This document shows, one piece after another, positions 1 through 6,585 of a stretch of 9,683 bases of DNA. A program made the position numbers and the translations under genes. The notes under the pieces are model-generated. The model saw nothing but the letters and a program-made list of their open reading frames with translations. It did not search any database and was not told where the DNA came from. Each line of letters begins with the position of its first letter. Positions within the stretch are counted from its first letter, which is position 1. The DNA is from an uncultured Oxalobacteraceae bacterium. Lineage in GTDB: Bacteria > Pseudomonadota > Gammaproteobacteria > Burkholderiales > Burkholderiaceae_D. The stretch spans positions 1 to 9,683 of the forward strand of contig CALKVB010000703.1 in assembly GCA_937996605.1 (NCBI GenBank), given 5' to 3'.

Positions 1-1
1 G

Positions 2-295
2 CGCGAATTATGGCTATTCCATCAAACGAATAGTGGCTGGATCATCGACGTCTTACCACCAGCGAATACCGATCCGCAACTAGGCTATGTCGAATTTGCG
101 GGTTGGGTGCCCGCCTCAAACAAAATGTTAGTGGCACGTGAGGCTAAAGTAGACGGTGTATTCAAACGTCGATTTGAAGTCATCAACATGGATACCTTGC
201 AAGCAGAGAATGGTGCTGATCATCCATCGTCGTTAAGCACTTTCTACAAATGGCAAGATCCTATCTGGAAAGCACAGACGCTTAGCATGCGTTAA
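2..295 (+). CDS. C-terminal end of an unrecognised protein (5' end outside window)
   Basis: An open frame enters from the left edge and ends in TAA at 293-295, giving 97 visible residues. A GTG at 107 could be read as a start, but the frame is open upstream to the edge and the upstream residues (RELWLFHQTNSGW...) look equally protein-like, so this is the tail of a larger gene. The visible part is rich in W, F, Y and beta-formers (for example LGYVEFAGWVP, then KRRFEVINMDTLQ) with no membrane segment. This fits the last strands of a beta-propeller or another secreted beta-rich protein, but no family is recognised. It is convergent with the esterase gene, and a hairpin follows about 20 bp after the stop. 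Being a coding tail is well supported; the function is unknown. Confidence 0.7.
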   Translation, partial: RELWLFHQTNSGWIIDVLPPANTDPQLGYVEFAGWVPASNKMLVAREAKVDGVFKRRFEVINMDTLQAENGADHPSSLSTFYKWQDPIWKAQTLSMR

Positions 296-316
296 GTTTC
301 GACATACCATATAAAG

Positions 317-353
317 ACCAAAGGGCTTATCAGATCAGTCGAGCCCTTTGGTT
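317..353. terminator. Hairpin terminator shared by two convergent genes
   Basis: CCAAAGGGCT (318-327) pairs perfectly with AGCCCTTTGG (342-351) around a 14-nt loop, and the 317/352 pair extends the stem. It lies between the plus-strand stop at 295 and the minus-strand esterase stop at 371. On the minus strand the stem is followed by TCTTTATAT, on the plus strand by TTAAGC, so the T tracts are weak and use in both directions is an inference. Confidence 0.65.
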
Positions 354-370
354 AAGCTAAGCTGACATGA

Positions 371-1354
371 TCATTGCCGCGAGAAAAAGTCCCAAATGAT
401 TGCGGGTCCATTCGGTGACATCGGCGATGGGCCAAGTAATCGCGGACGTTTCCAGTATGCTTGAGGCATCCCGTGGCCACCACCGAGAATCGTGACGAGC
501 TCGACTTTCTTGCTACTTTCGCTTGTCCACAAGACACGTTCAAAACTCGCGTTATTCCCACCACTCGACATGACAGAATCAGGATTAGTTTGTATCGCAG
601 GTGCTCCACTAATTTGATTAAGATCGACGAAAAACTGCGCAGATGCTTTAGAAGAACGCAAAACACCACCTTTATAGAACAGGCCAAATAGACTAGTCTC
701 ACCGCCATCATAGTGAACAATAGGATCTTCTGTGCCGTTCATTAACATCACCGATGTGCTAGAACCAGATACCGAGCATTTAAAGTTATCGACGGCTGGC
801 AAATTCGCCGAAACTGCAGCTACTGCACGAAATCGAGTTGGCGCCTCCAGCGCTAAACGTAAAGACATAAAACCACCCGACGACACGCCCGTTGCAAAAA
901 TCCGTTTTGGGTCAAAACCGTTTTCAGCGACCATTTTATCCGCCAGCAAGCTCAGGAATTTAACGTGGTCCAGTTCGCGTCCATCTACTTTAAAATCCCC
1001 CACTTTGCTACAGTCGTTCCAATCAAACGACCCAGCGCTAGGGTAAACCACACCAAATCCATATTGGTCGGCAAGACGATCAAATCCATAGCCAGTTTCC
1101 AAACGAATTTGCGAACCGTTTTGGCCGGAACCATGCATCACGATAACTAGCGGCGCGCCTTGCGCTAAGTTCTTCGGCAGATAGATGCGATAAGTTCTCT
1201 CTTTTCCATCAACTTGTATCGTTGCTTTTGTCAGCACACCCGACAGTTGCGGAACATCGGGATCTGGCGTGTAGAGAAAATAGGCGAACAAAACGCCCAC
1301 GATTACAAGCAAACCAAGCAAGCCGAACAAGAGACGACGCAGAATTTTCTTCAT
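371..1354 (-). CDS. Membrane-anchored PHB-depolymerase / feruloyl-esterase-like serine hydrolase
   Basis: A 327-residue alpha/beta hydrolase. Residues 1-28 (MKKILRRLLF, then a leucine/valine-rich stretch) form a signal anchor or uncleaved signal peptide, placing the enzyme outside the inner membrane. The fold motifs are in the expected order: oxyanion-type HGSGQ at 74-78, nucleophile elbow GVSSG at 156-160 with Ser158, candidate acid Asp210 in TEDP, and His294 in GGGHGMP. This resembles the LpqC / esterase-PHB family, which hydrolyses polyester or feruloyl-type esters; the substrate cannot be read from sequence. Cys115 and Cys193 could form a disulfide. I chose ATG at 1354 because it gives a normal basic-then-hydrophobic N terminus. 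A TTG at 1426, 24 codons upstream in the same frame, is possible but would add a second hydrophobic segment made from a 12-bp tandem repeat. It is probably the last gene of a three-gene unit. Confidence 0.88.
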   Translation of the reverse strand: MKKILRRLLFGLLGLLVIVGVLFAYFLYTPDPDVPQLSGVLTKATIQVDGKERTYRIYLPKNLAQGAPLVIVMHGSGQNGSQIRLETGYGFDRLADQYGFGVVYPSAGSFDWNDCSKVGDFKVDGRELDHVKFLSLLADKMVAENGFDPKRIFATGVSSGGFMSLRLALEAPTRFRAVAAVSANLPAVDNFKCSVSGSSTSVMLMNGTEDPIVHYDGGETSLFGLFYKGGVLRSSKASAQFFVDLNQISGAPAIQTNPDSVMSSGGNNASFERVLWTSESSKKVELVTILGGGHGMPQAYWKRPRLLGPSPMSPNGPAIIWDFFSRQ

Positions 1355-1361
1355 AATTTTT

Positions 1362-1409
1362 CTCAATAATGTAATCAGAAATGTGATCAGCAATATGACC
1401 AGTAATGCG
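1362..1409. repeat. Degenerate 12-bp tandem repeat, four copies
   Basis: Four adjacent 12-mers read on the plus strand as CTCAATAATGTA (1362-1373), ATCAGAAATGTG (1374-1385), ATCAGCAATATG (1386-1397) and ACCAGTAATGCG (1398-1409). On the minus strand, in frame with the esterase, they encode a four-residue hydrophobic period (LLV-I, LLI-T, FLI-T, LLR). The repeat fills most of the gap between the membrane-protein stop and the esterase ATG. Confidence 0.75.
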
Positions 1410-1429
1410 GTTGTTACTGAAATCAATTT

Positions 1430-1849
1430 TTACTTCACGCTACGCCAGTCATCACCCTGCTTTTTGACATAGTGACGATAGACATAAGACCAAGGGATTA
1501 CGGCATAAACCAAAACCACGGCGCCAATCGCAAATACATTCGGCAATAACTTTTCATCGAATGTTCCATTTAACCAGAGTGGCAATGGTACTGCAATGAG
1601 CCAAACTGTTTTCCATAACAATTCCCACATCAGTATTGGTAGTAGCTGCAATGGATAACGAATCCCCAGCAGACAAAGCAACCAAAATGCAGCCATCATG
1701 GAGGTTTCTACACCTCGGAAGAATTCCCATGCTGAAAATGCTTTTTTGGACGCAAATACATCAGGCCACAAAGAGAGTGAGAGGCCAACCACCACTAACA
1801 AGTACATGGCACGTAAGGCATAAAGACGGGTGAGTGAAACTTCATTCAT
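1430..1849 (-). CDS. Small four-helix inner-membrane protein of unknown function
   Basis: A 139-residue protein with four likely membrane helices, at about 14-33, 49-67, 69-92 and 102-124, and a short basic C-terminal tail (RHYVKKQGDDWRSVK) probably on the cytoplasmic side. The second and third helices are joined by the tight turn GIRYPLQLLP, and conserved-looking Trp/Glu residues sit in the third (MWELLWK). I do not recognise the family. The start is ATG at 1849; AGGAA at 1855-1859 lies five bases upstream, the same arrangement as in front of the TPR gene. It lies 72 bp after the TPR gene and 75 bp before the esterase ATG, all on the minus strand with no clear hairpin between, so co-transcription is likely. 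A role linked to its secreted neighbours is only inferred from position. Confidence 0.82.
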   Translation of the reverse strand: MNEVSLTRLYALRAMYLLVVVGLSLSLWPDVFASKKAFSAWEFFRGVETSMMAAFWLLCLLGIRYPLQLLPILMWELLWKTVWLIAVPLPLWLNGTFDEKLLPNVFAIGAVVLVYAVIPWSYVYRHYVKKQGDDWRSVK

Positions 1850-1921
1850 AATAATTCCTAAGATTGTTCAATTCGTATTGATGTAGCTTGCGCGTTTTGC
1901 TTTGAGCGTTTCAAATCACTA

Positions 1922-2929
1922 TTACTTCAGTAATTTGATCTGTTCTTCAGCATCGGCACGTGCTTTCTTACCCAACTCAGGTGTGAACGTAAGTGCTTTC
2001 TCAAAGAAGGAAACGGCTTTCGCTTTTTCCCCTAATGCTTGCCAGTTTTTTCCGAGTCGATAATAGGTCGCTGCAGTCGCCTCAAGGCTCGCTGATTTTT
2101 CTAACAGCGGTAGTGCTTCTTTGACTTTTCCTTGCTCTTGCAAAGATCTGCCCAATCCAAGATAAGCGGCGGCGGATTCAGGGAAACGTTGAATCACTTC
2201 ACGAAACATCTTTTCTGCGTCAAGGAATTTTTTCTCTTTGATAAAGGTCTGAGCAATCTCAACAGCGATCTCATTCTGCAATTGCGCAATGACTGCGTTG
2301 CCACCCGTATTTACCCCCAAAACACCGCTTCTTGCTTTTTCTATCTTTTCATCTTTGAGGTCAAACTTTGCTTGCAACAGCGCTGCCGCAGCCGGACTCA
2401 ACTTTTGCATTTCTGTGATCACGTCTTTTGCTTTCGAATTACTGCCGCCCATTAAGCCGGGCACCTCTAGGTAAAACGTCATCAAGGAGTTCGCCGCAGT
2501 GAAATTCTTTGGATCTAATTCAATCGCTTTTTTGAAGGCGTCACGTATCTTTCCCAAAGAACCTATGCCCGACATGACGCCACCTTTTTCCGCTTTAATA
2601 CCGAGCACATTACCGAGCGCCTCATGGCATTCCGAATTCTTTGGATTACTAGTAATGCATTGCTCCGCAAGTTTCACACCTTCGTCAAGACGTGAAGCTT
2701 TAGCATCAACTAAAATCAAATCGACCTTCGCAACTAAAGCATCTGCATTATTAGCATCTGTGGCTAGCCGTGTTGCTACTAAACGTTCGGCTTCGGCATA
2801 TTTTTTTGCCTTAATTAGAGCACTATATTCATGGGCCTGCGCTGACTGCGTCCCTAGCAAAGATGTGAGTACCAACGAAACGGTGAAAACTTGGTGAAGA
2901 CGCGCATAGCGCAGAGCGAAGATGTTCAT
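1922..2929 (-). CDS. Secreted TPR (tetratricopeptide repeat) protein
   Basis: A 335-residue protein. Residues 1-32 form a signal peptide (basic NIFALRYARLHQ, hydrophobic core, cleavage motif QSAQA before HEYS), so it is probably periplasmic. The rest is helical repeats with TPR spacing: about 34-100; 124-155 including AFKKAIELDPKN; and 225-317, where AEKMFREVIQRFPES, ALPLLEKSASLE and AVSFFEKALTFTPE are clear helix-B/turn signatures. The segment YLEVPGLMGGSNSKA (154-168) interrupts the repeats and seems to be a motif of one subgroup. Such proteins are protein-binding scaffolds with no catalytic residues. I chose ATG at 2929 because it gives the signal peptide and has AGGAA five bases upstream; an ATG at 3022 would add 31 residues with no such site. 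It is the first gene of a probable unit with the membrane protein and esterase. Confidence 0.87.
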   Translation of the reverse strand: MNIFALRYARLHQVFTVSLVLTSLLGTQSAQAHEYSALIKAKKYAEAERLVATRLATDANNADALVAKVDLILVDAKASRLDEGVKLAEQCITSNPKNSECHEALGNVLGIKAEKGGVMSGIGSLGKIRDAFKKAIELDPKNFTAANSLMTFYLEVPGLMGGSNSKAKDVITEMQKLSPAAAALLQAKFDLKDEKIEKARSGVLGVNTGGNAVIAQLQNEIAVEIAQTFIKEKKFLDAEKMFREVIQRFPESAAAYLGLGRSLQEQGKVKEALPLLEKSASLEATAATYYRLGKNWQALGEKAKAVSFFEKALTFTPELGKKARADAEEQIKLLK

Positions 2930-3256
2930 GTTATTTCCTAATTTATGGAGTAGGTGCTTGCTGAATTGAAGGTCAAAACGATTTGAAACTGCAATCGATG
3001 ACGAAGTATCTGCCTTGAGCACTACCCGTTTCTAGTTGGATCAGATGTGCCACGGTTTTGTAGGTTTGAGCCGCGGTAGAAGCGCGCTGAATTACAGAGG
3101 AATGTCGATGAATGCGGGTGCGATCCTACGAGAGCGCTGCAAGATCGCTATTCAATGACGAATCAAAGCTCACTAAAACACGAAGGTGATGAAGTGAACG
3201 CGCAGTGAGAATCTTGGCAAAAGCAGAGTGGAAAAATCAAAGGATCGCCAGGATTG

Positions 3257-3275
3257 CGCGCTCAAGCTGAGCGCG
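3257..3275. repeat. Perfect 8-bp inverted repeat with 3-nt loop
   Basis: CGCGCTCA (3257-3264), loop AGC, TGAGCGCG (3268-3275). It is a GC-rich hairpin downstream of the response regulator on the minus strand. On that strand the next T-rich run comes about 20 bases later, so it is not a textbook intrinsic terminator. It may stabilise or end the kinase-regulator transcript. Confidence 0.6.
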
Positions 3276-3294
3276 GCGCTTATGACGAAACTTT

Positions 3295-3364
3295 TTCAGT
3301 GAGAAACATTCAGTGAGAAATATTCAGTAATAAATATTCAGTGATAAATATTCAGTGATAAATG
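3295..3364. repeat. 14-bp direct tandem repeat, five copies
   Basis: Units start at 3295, 3309, 3323, 3337 and 3351, with consensus TTCAGTGATAAATA. Copies 1 and 2 have TTCAGTGAGAAA, copy 3 has TTCAGTAATAAATA, copy 4 matches the consensus, and copy 5 ends in ATG rather than ATA. The TTCAGT core is invariant in all five. The array lies 48 bp beyond the response-regulator stop and about 365 bp upstream of the TPR gene start. Confidence 0.92.
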
Positions 3365-3411
3365 GATGGAGTTAATAACTTGAAATAATTAAGCGACACC
3401 CCTTGATAAAA

Positions 3412-4197
3412 CTACATCTGTTTGAAGTGATGCAAATAACTACGGCTGACAGGTAACTTGTCATCGCGCCCTTTCATAAAAATAGTGGCGGTTTCGTTTT
3501 CTCCACGGTTTACATGACTTACCATGTTGATATTCACCACCACCGAGCGATGCACTTGAATAAAGTGGGTGCCATCAAGTTGATCTAACAATTCTTTAAG
3601 TGTGCTACGAATTAAGGCTTCTGCTGCTTTTCCATCTTCCCCGCGCCAAGCGATTAGCGTGTATTTCTCGTCCGAGCGTAAAAAGTCGATGCTAGCGACT
3701 GGGATCATGCGCAAAGATTGGCCGACCATCGCTTTAATCCAACGCAGTGGTTCTGGCGCTGATTTCTTTTGCATGCGTGCTTCGAGCTTATCCAATAGGG
3801 CATCGATGTCTGGCGCTTCCTGCGCTGTACCTATACGTTCGCGTACACGAGCAACTGTATCAGCAAGCCGTGCTGGGTCTACGGGCTTTACTAAATAGTC
3901 GAGAGCACCTTGGGTAAAAGCTTCTACCGCATATTCACTATAGGCGGTGACGAATACCAAATGTACGCCCCGTCCGATTTGACGCGCAGCTTCGATGCCT
4001 GTCATCCCTGGCATATGCACATCTAAAAAACATACCGTTGGTTTCAATGTTTGATATTGCTCGACAGCCTCGCGACCATTGCGCGCTTCTGCGACAATTT
4101 CTAGCTCAGGCCAGGTTTGTGCCAGCATCCGGATCAAAGAACTGCGCAGTAGTGGTTCGTCATCAGCAATCAGCGCGGTCGGGCGGTTTGATGTCAT
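3412..4197 (-). CDS. LytTR-family response regulator (LytR/AlgR/BtsR type)
   Basis: A 261-residue two-domain DNA-binding regulator. The N-terminal receiver (about 7-122) has the acidic pair Asp12-Asp13, phospho-acceptor Asp59 in CFLDVHMPGMTG, Thr84 in FVTAYSEYA and Lys105 in YLVKPVDP, so all the phosphorylation residues are present. A linker with charged helices (126-147) leads to a LytTR DNA-binding domain (about 152-261) with the typical IDFLRSDEKYTLI and FIQVHRSVVVN segments. LytTR proteins bind short direct repeats and usually act downstream of a LytS-type kinase. Here the kinase gene ends 10 bp upstream on the same strand, and the AAGGG ribosome site for this gene overlaps the kinase TAA stop, which suggests translational coupling. 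Target genes are unknown; the nearby 14-bp direct repeats are a candidate. Confidence 0.95.
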   Translation of the reverse strand: MTSNRPTALIADDEPLLRSSLIRMLAQTWPELEIVAEARNGREAVEQYQTLKPTVCFLDVHMPGMTGIEAARQIGRGVHLVFVTAYSEYAVEAFTQGALDYLVKPVDPARLADTVARVRERIGTAQEAPDIDALLDKLEARMQKKSAPEPLRWIKAMVGQSLRMIPVASIDFLRSDEKYTLIAWRGEDGKAAEALIRSTLKELLDQLDGTHFIQVHRSVVVNINMVSHVNRGENETATIFMKGRDDKLPVSRSYLHHFKQM

Positions 4198-4207
4198 ATA
4201 AATACCC

Positions 4208-5311
4208 TTAAGGCAAACTATTCAAAGATGTTTCCAGCTTGGCTGGAAAACTAATTTCGGCGAGAAAGCCATGTGGTTCGATGGCGGATAAACTCAATTG
4301 CGCTTGTTCACCGAAAACCAAATGCAAACGTTCACGTAAATTTACCAGGCCTGTGCCTAAGCCTTTACTATCTTGTGTTCCACCCATACCGACGCCAGTA
4401 TCACTCACTTGTGCTACACAGCGATCGTCTTGCAAGTGCACCCGCACATCAATCCGCCCGCCCTCTTCGCTGGGATCAATACCGTGACGTATCGCATTTT
4501 CAACCAAGCTTAGCAAGCTCATCGGAGGACAAGATATCTGTAACACAGCTTCGTCAACCTCGAAAGAATACTGTAAGCGATCCGGCATACGCATATACAT
4601 CAATTCTAAATAAGCACGGACCAATGCCAACTCTTGTCCTAGGGTGCTAGCCGCATTATTTAAATTCGGGACGGCAGCACGTAAATAGGCAATCAAACTA
4701 CTCAATACTTTCGACGCTTGAGGCGAACCAGAATCGACCAATTCACGCACATTCGCTAGGGTATTAAATAAAAAATGCGGCTCCACTTGTGCTTGCAATA
4801 AACGCAGGCGTGAATCAAGAGCATTACGTGCTAATTCACTTCGTTCCAATTCAAAGGCTAAAGCTTGTTGTTCAGCTTGTCCACTAATTTGCCGATATAA
4901 GGCAGCTATTGCTATCCATGGCGAAAATAACAAACCGGCGCCTATCATCTGCCCGCAACCATTCAACTTGGTCTGCACTGTATACCAAGGAACCGGATCA
5001 CCGAGGGTGGTGAGCGTGTAGATCAGCGCAGCTGCAAATGGCACCACGATCGCCACAACCGCCACTTGCAGCACCCAACGGGCAACCCAACGAGGTAAGC
5101 GTTTTGGCCAACGTTCAACAATACCAAATGCAGTCAATTGAGCCATGCCAATCAAAGTCAATCGAACAAATATCGTTATCCACCAAGACGCCCACGTAAA
5201 TTTCATCATGATGCTCAGAACAAGACTCACCAACAAAACCACTTTAATGCGCTGCCAGCCGTACACTGAAGGCGGCACAGGCAATTCGTTTGATATCACA
5301 TTGGTGTTCAT
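4208..5311 (-). CDS. LytS/BtsS-like membrane sensor histidine kinase
   Basis: A 367-residue kinase. Four hydrophobic segments lie at about 22-37, 42-63, 78-101 and 119-138; there is no periplasmic domain of any size and no PAS or GAF domain, so the signal is probably sensed in the membrane or through a partner. A helical linker (140-172) leads to the His_kinase (PF06580-type) motif QAQVEPHFLFNTL with phospho-acceptor His179. The ATPase domain has the N-box LVENAIRHG (Asn272), G1 box DTGVGMG (304-310) and G2 box GLGTGL (317-322), followed by NLRERL. All key residues are present, so it should be active. It pairs with the LytTR regulator 10 bp downstream. The start at 5311 has only a weak upstream AGG, and a palindrome 43 bp upstream may control transcription. 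Confidence 0.94.
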   Translation of the reverse strand: MNTNVISNELPVPPSVYGWQRIKVVLLVSLVLSIMMKFTWASWWITIFVRLTLIGMAQLTAFGIVERWPKRLPRWVARWVLQVAVVAIVVPFAAALIYTLTTLGDPVPWYTVQTKLNGCGQMIGAGLLFSPWIAIAALYRQISGQAEQQALAFELERSELARNALDSRLRLLQAQVEPHFLFNTLANVRELVDSGSPQASKVLSSLIAYLRAAVPNLNNAASTLGQELALVRAYLELMYMRMPDRLQYSFEVDEAVLQISCPPMSLLSLVENAIRHGIDPSEEGGRIDVRVHLQDDRCVAQVSDTGVGMGGTQDSKGLGTGLVNLRERLHLVFGEQAQLSLSAIEPHGFLAEISFPAKLETSLNSLP

Positions 5312-5353
5312 GATGTAGGCCTATTAGGAGGATGAAATAAGTCGTCCGAATTA

Positions 5354-5371
5354 CCTCATGTACAAATGAGG
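5354..5371. promoter_or_regulatory. Palindrome upstream of the kinase gene, candidate operator
   Basis: CCTCAT (5354-5359), GTACAA, ATGAGG (5366-5371) is a perfect 6-bp inverted repeat around a near-palindromic centre, 43 bp upstream of the kinase start. Size and position suit a dimeric regulator site or a leader hairpin. No clear -35/-10 pair was found beside it, so the role is inferred. Confidence 0.35.
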
Positions 5372-5441
5372 AATAGGCAAAGTTTAACCTGCTTGTTTGA
5401 GTTCTGCTATTTTAGCTAGATGGCTGACGCTAAACGATAGA

Positions 5442-5597
5442 TCAACCACGGTATGGCGTGACCAATTGCAGCAAATCGATTGCGTCCTCAAAAATCATGT
5501 CTACTAATGGAATATCGGAAAACAGTCTGCGCGAAGCTGAAGCGATGGTGGTCAAGGATTTTTTGTCCCATTTCGGATCTGGTAAGCAACTCGAAAA
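5442..5597 (-). pseudogene. Possible degraded gene fragment
   Basis: On the minus strand an open stretch of about 51 codons ends in TGA at 5442-5444 and is preceded by an in-frame TGA at 5598-5600. Its conceptual product includes LPDPKWDKKSLTTIASASRL and DIPLVDMIFEDAIDLLQLV, which look like real amphipathic protein rather than noise. There is no start codon with a ribosome site, and a neighbouring frame is open over the previous part, so a frameshifted remnant of a small gene is possible. The family is not recognised, and a chance open stretch of this length is quite possible. Confidence 0.25.
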
Positions 5598-5880
5598 TCA
5601 TTGTCACTGTCAGATCAAGTCTCAACCAATCAAGCCTGAACACATACGGCATAAACTAACTATCGTGTAAATCAAGGATCTCAATTCGAAAGGAGAAATG
5701 CCAACAATCAAGAAATTGCTTCACAATCGCTCGGCAAAAACGTACGACGATCGCGGTCACTAAGATCATCGCCACATACTGCGATTCAAACCACATGCTC
5801 CGTCATTCATCGCAATCAGCTCGGGGATCATTATTCCAAGCTTTATCCTGCGTGCATCAAACAAATCACGAGGAACGATT

Positions 5881-6570
5881 ATGAAATGGATACACATTAT
5901 TGCTGGCTTGGCCGCCATCGCCTCCGGCTTCTTGGCGCTATACTCGACAAAAGGATCGCCTTTACATCGCAAAACGGGAACTATGTTCACAGTGTCGATG
6001 TTATGTATGACTGTCAGCGCCGCCATCATCTCCCTATTTTTGCGAATTGATCACGTGACTGGTGTTGCAGCACTGTTCACCGCCTATTTAGTTTGCACCT
6101 CGTGGTTAGTGGTAAAGCGGACCGTCGAGGAAAGTCGCGCAGTGTTGGAAGGGTTTGCGCTGGCGGCTGCCGTTTTAGGCGTGTATTCGCTGAACTTGTG
6201 GTTTGATTATATAGCAGACCCAAAATCGCTGATTACCAAAAATAGCCCGCCGCAGACACTGTTTGTCTTCGGCGCCATTAGCCTCTTGTGCGCCGCTCTA
6301 GATTTGCGAATGATTTGGGCCAATGAAATACTTGGAAAACAGCGTTTAGTGCGACACCTATGGCGCATGTGTTTTGCGATGCTGATTGCGACAGGCTCTT
6401 TCTTTACGGGGCAAATGCAAGTGTTTCCAAACTTTGTTCGCAAAAGCAGTGTGATCGGCATTCCAACTCTAGCCATCCCCGTGCTCTTAGTTCTCGTAAC
6501 AACCGTATATTGGCTCATACGTACTTTAATCAAACGCAAACGAACGATCGCGAAAGCAACGATTCAATAG
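5881..6570 (+). CDS. Multi-pass inner-membrane protein, DUF2306-like
   Basis: A 229-residue hydrophobic protein with about seven membrane segments: near 4-21, 35-54, 58-77, 89-108, 125-141, 160-177 and 192-214. It ends in a basic tail (RTLIKRKRTIAK) that should be cytoplasmic. The start MKWIHIIAGLAAIASGFLAL and the loop KGSPLHRKTG before the second helix resemble the DUF2306-type membrane family, in which a His in the first helix and the LHR..G loop recur. His5, His29 and His159 (in VRHLWRMCFAM) are candidate functional residues, but no reaction is known. The ATG at 5881 has GAGGAA with a 5-base spacer. It stands alone on the plus strand and is tail-to-tail with the serine hydrolase, with 15 bp between stops and no hairpin. 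Membrane location is secure; the family name is tentative. Confidence 0.85.
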   Translation: MKWIHIIAGLAAIASGFLALYSTKGSPLHRKTGTMFTVSMLCMTVSAAIISLFLRIDHVTGVAALFTAYLVCTSWLVVKRTVEESRAVLEGFALAAAVLGVYSLNLWFDYIADPKSLITKNSPPQTLFVFGAISLLCAALDLRMIWANEILGKQRLVRHLWRMCFAMLIATGSFFTGQMQVFPNFVRKSSVIGIPTLAIPVLLVLVTTVYWLIRTLIKRKRTIAKATIQ

Positions 6571-6585
6571 CGCAGATAACAAAGA

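Larger units (their letters stand above)
2930..3411. other. Gene-free interval between the response regulator and the TPR gene
   Basis: About 480 bp with no convincing reading frame on either strand. It should carry the promoter of the minus-strand TPR gene; TTGACC is seen near 2970 on the minus strand, but no good -10 lies at the right distance, so I do not call a promoter. The right third is AT-rich and holds the 14-bp array (3295-3364). To its left is the hairpin at 3257-3275. Nothing recognisable as a tRNA or riboswitch was seen. Confidence 0.6.
5312..5880. other. Divergent intergenic interval between kinase and membrane-protein genes
   Basis: About 570 bp separating the minus-strand kinase from the plus-strand gene at 5881, so it must hold both promoters. 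Besides the palindrome at 5354-5371 and the possible remnant at 5442-5597, no intact gene is supported. A GTG-initiated plus frame (5458-5670) has no ribosome site and is antisense to the remnant. A 21-codon frame at 5698-5763 has AGGAG only two bases before its ATG, which is too close for normal use. Confidence 0.5.

Noticed and set aside
352..720. A 122-codon minus-strand frame inside the esterase gene
   Set aside because: It overlaps the C-terminal third of the esterase in another frame; the product is a Cys/Arg/Ser-rich low-quality sequence without motifs, while the esterase frame carries the catalytic residues.
3102..3158. An 18-codon plus-strand frame after AGAGG in the intergenic region
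   Set aside because: Very short, AGAGG is almost adjacent to the first ATG, and nothing links it to a known leader peptide.
3295..3364. The tandem array as a CRISPR
   Set aside because: Units are only 14 bp and directly adjacent with no spacers, and no cas genes are present.
5458..5670. A 70-codon plus-strand frame starting with GTG
   Set aside because: No ribosome site, no recognisable domain, and it is antisense to a stretch with better protein-like composition.
5698..5763. A 21-codon plus-strand frame after AGGAG
   Set aside because: AGGAG ends only two bases before the ATG, too close for normal initiation, and the short basic peptide has no signature.
5766..6029. An 87-codon minus-strand frame overlapping the start of the DUF2306-like gene
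   Set aside because: It is a shadow of the plus-strand gene, which has a good ribosome site and clear membrane segments.
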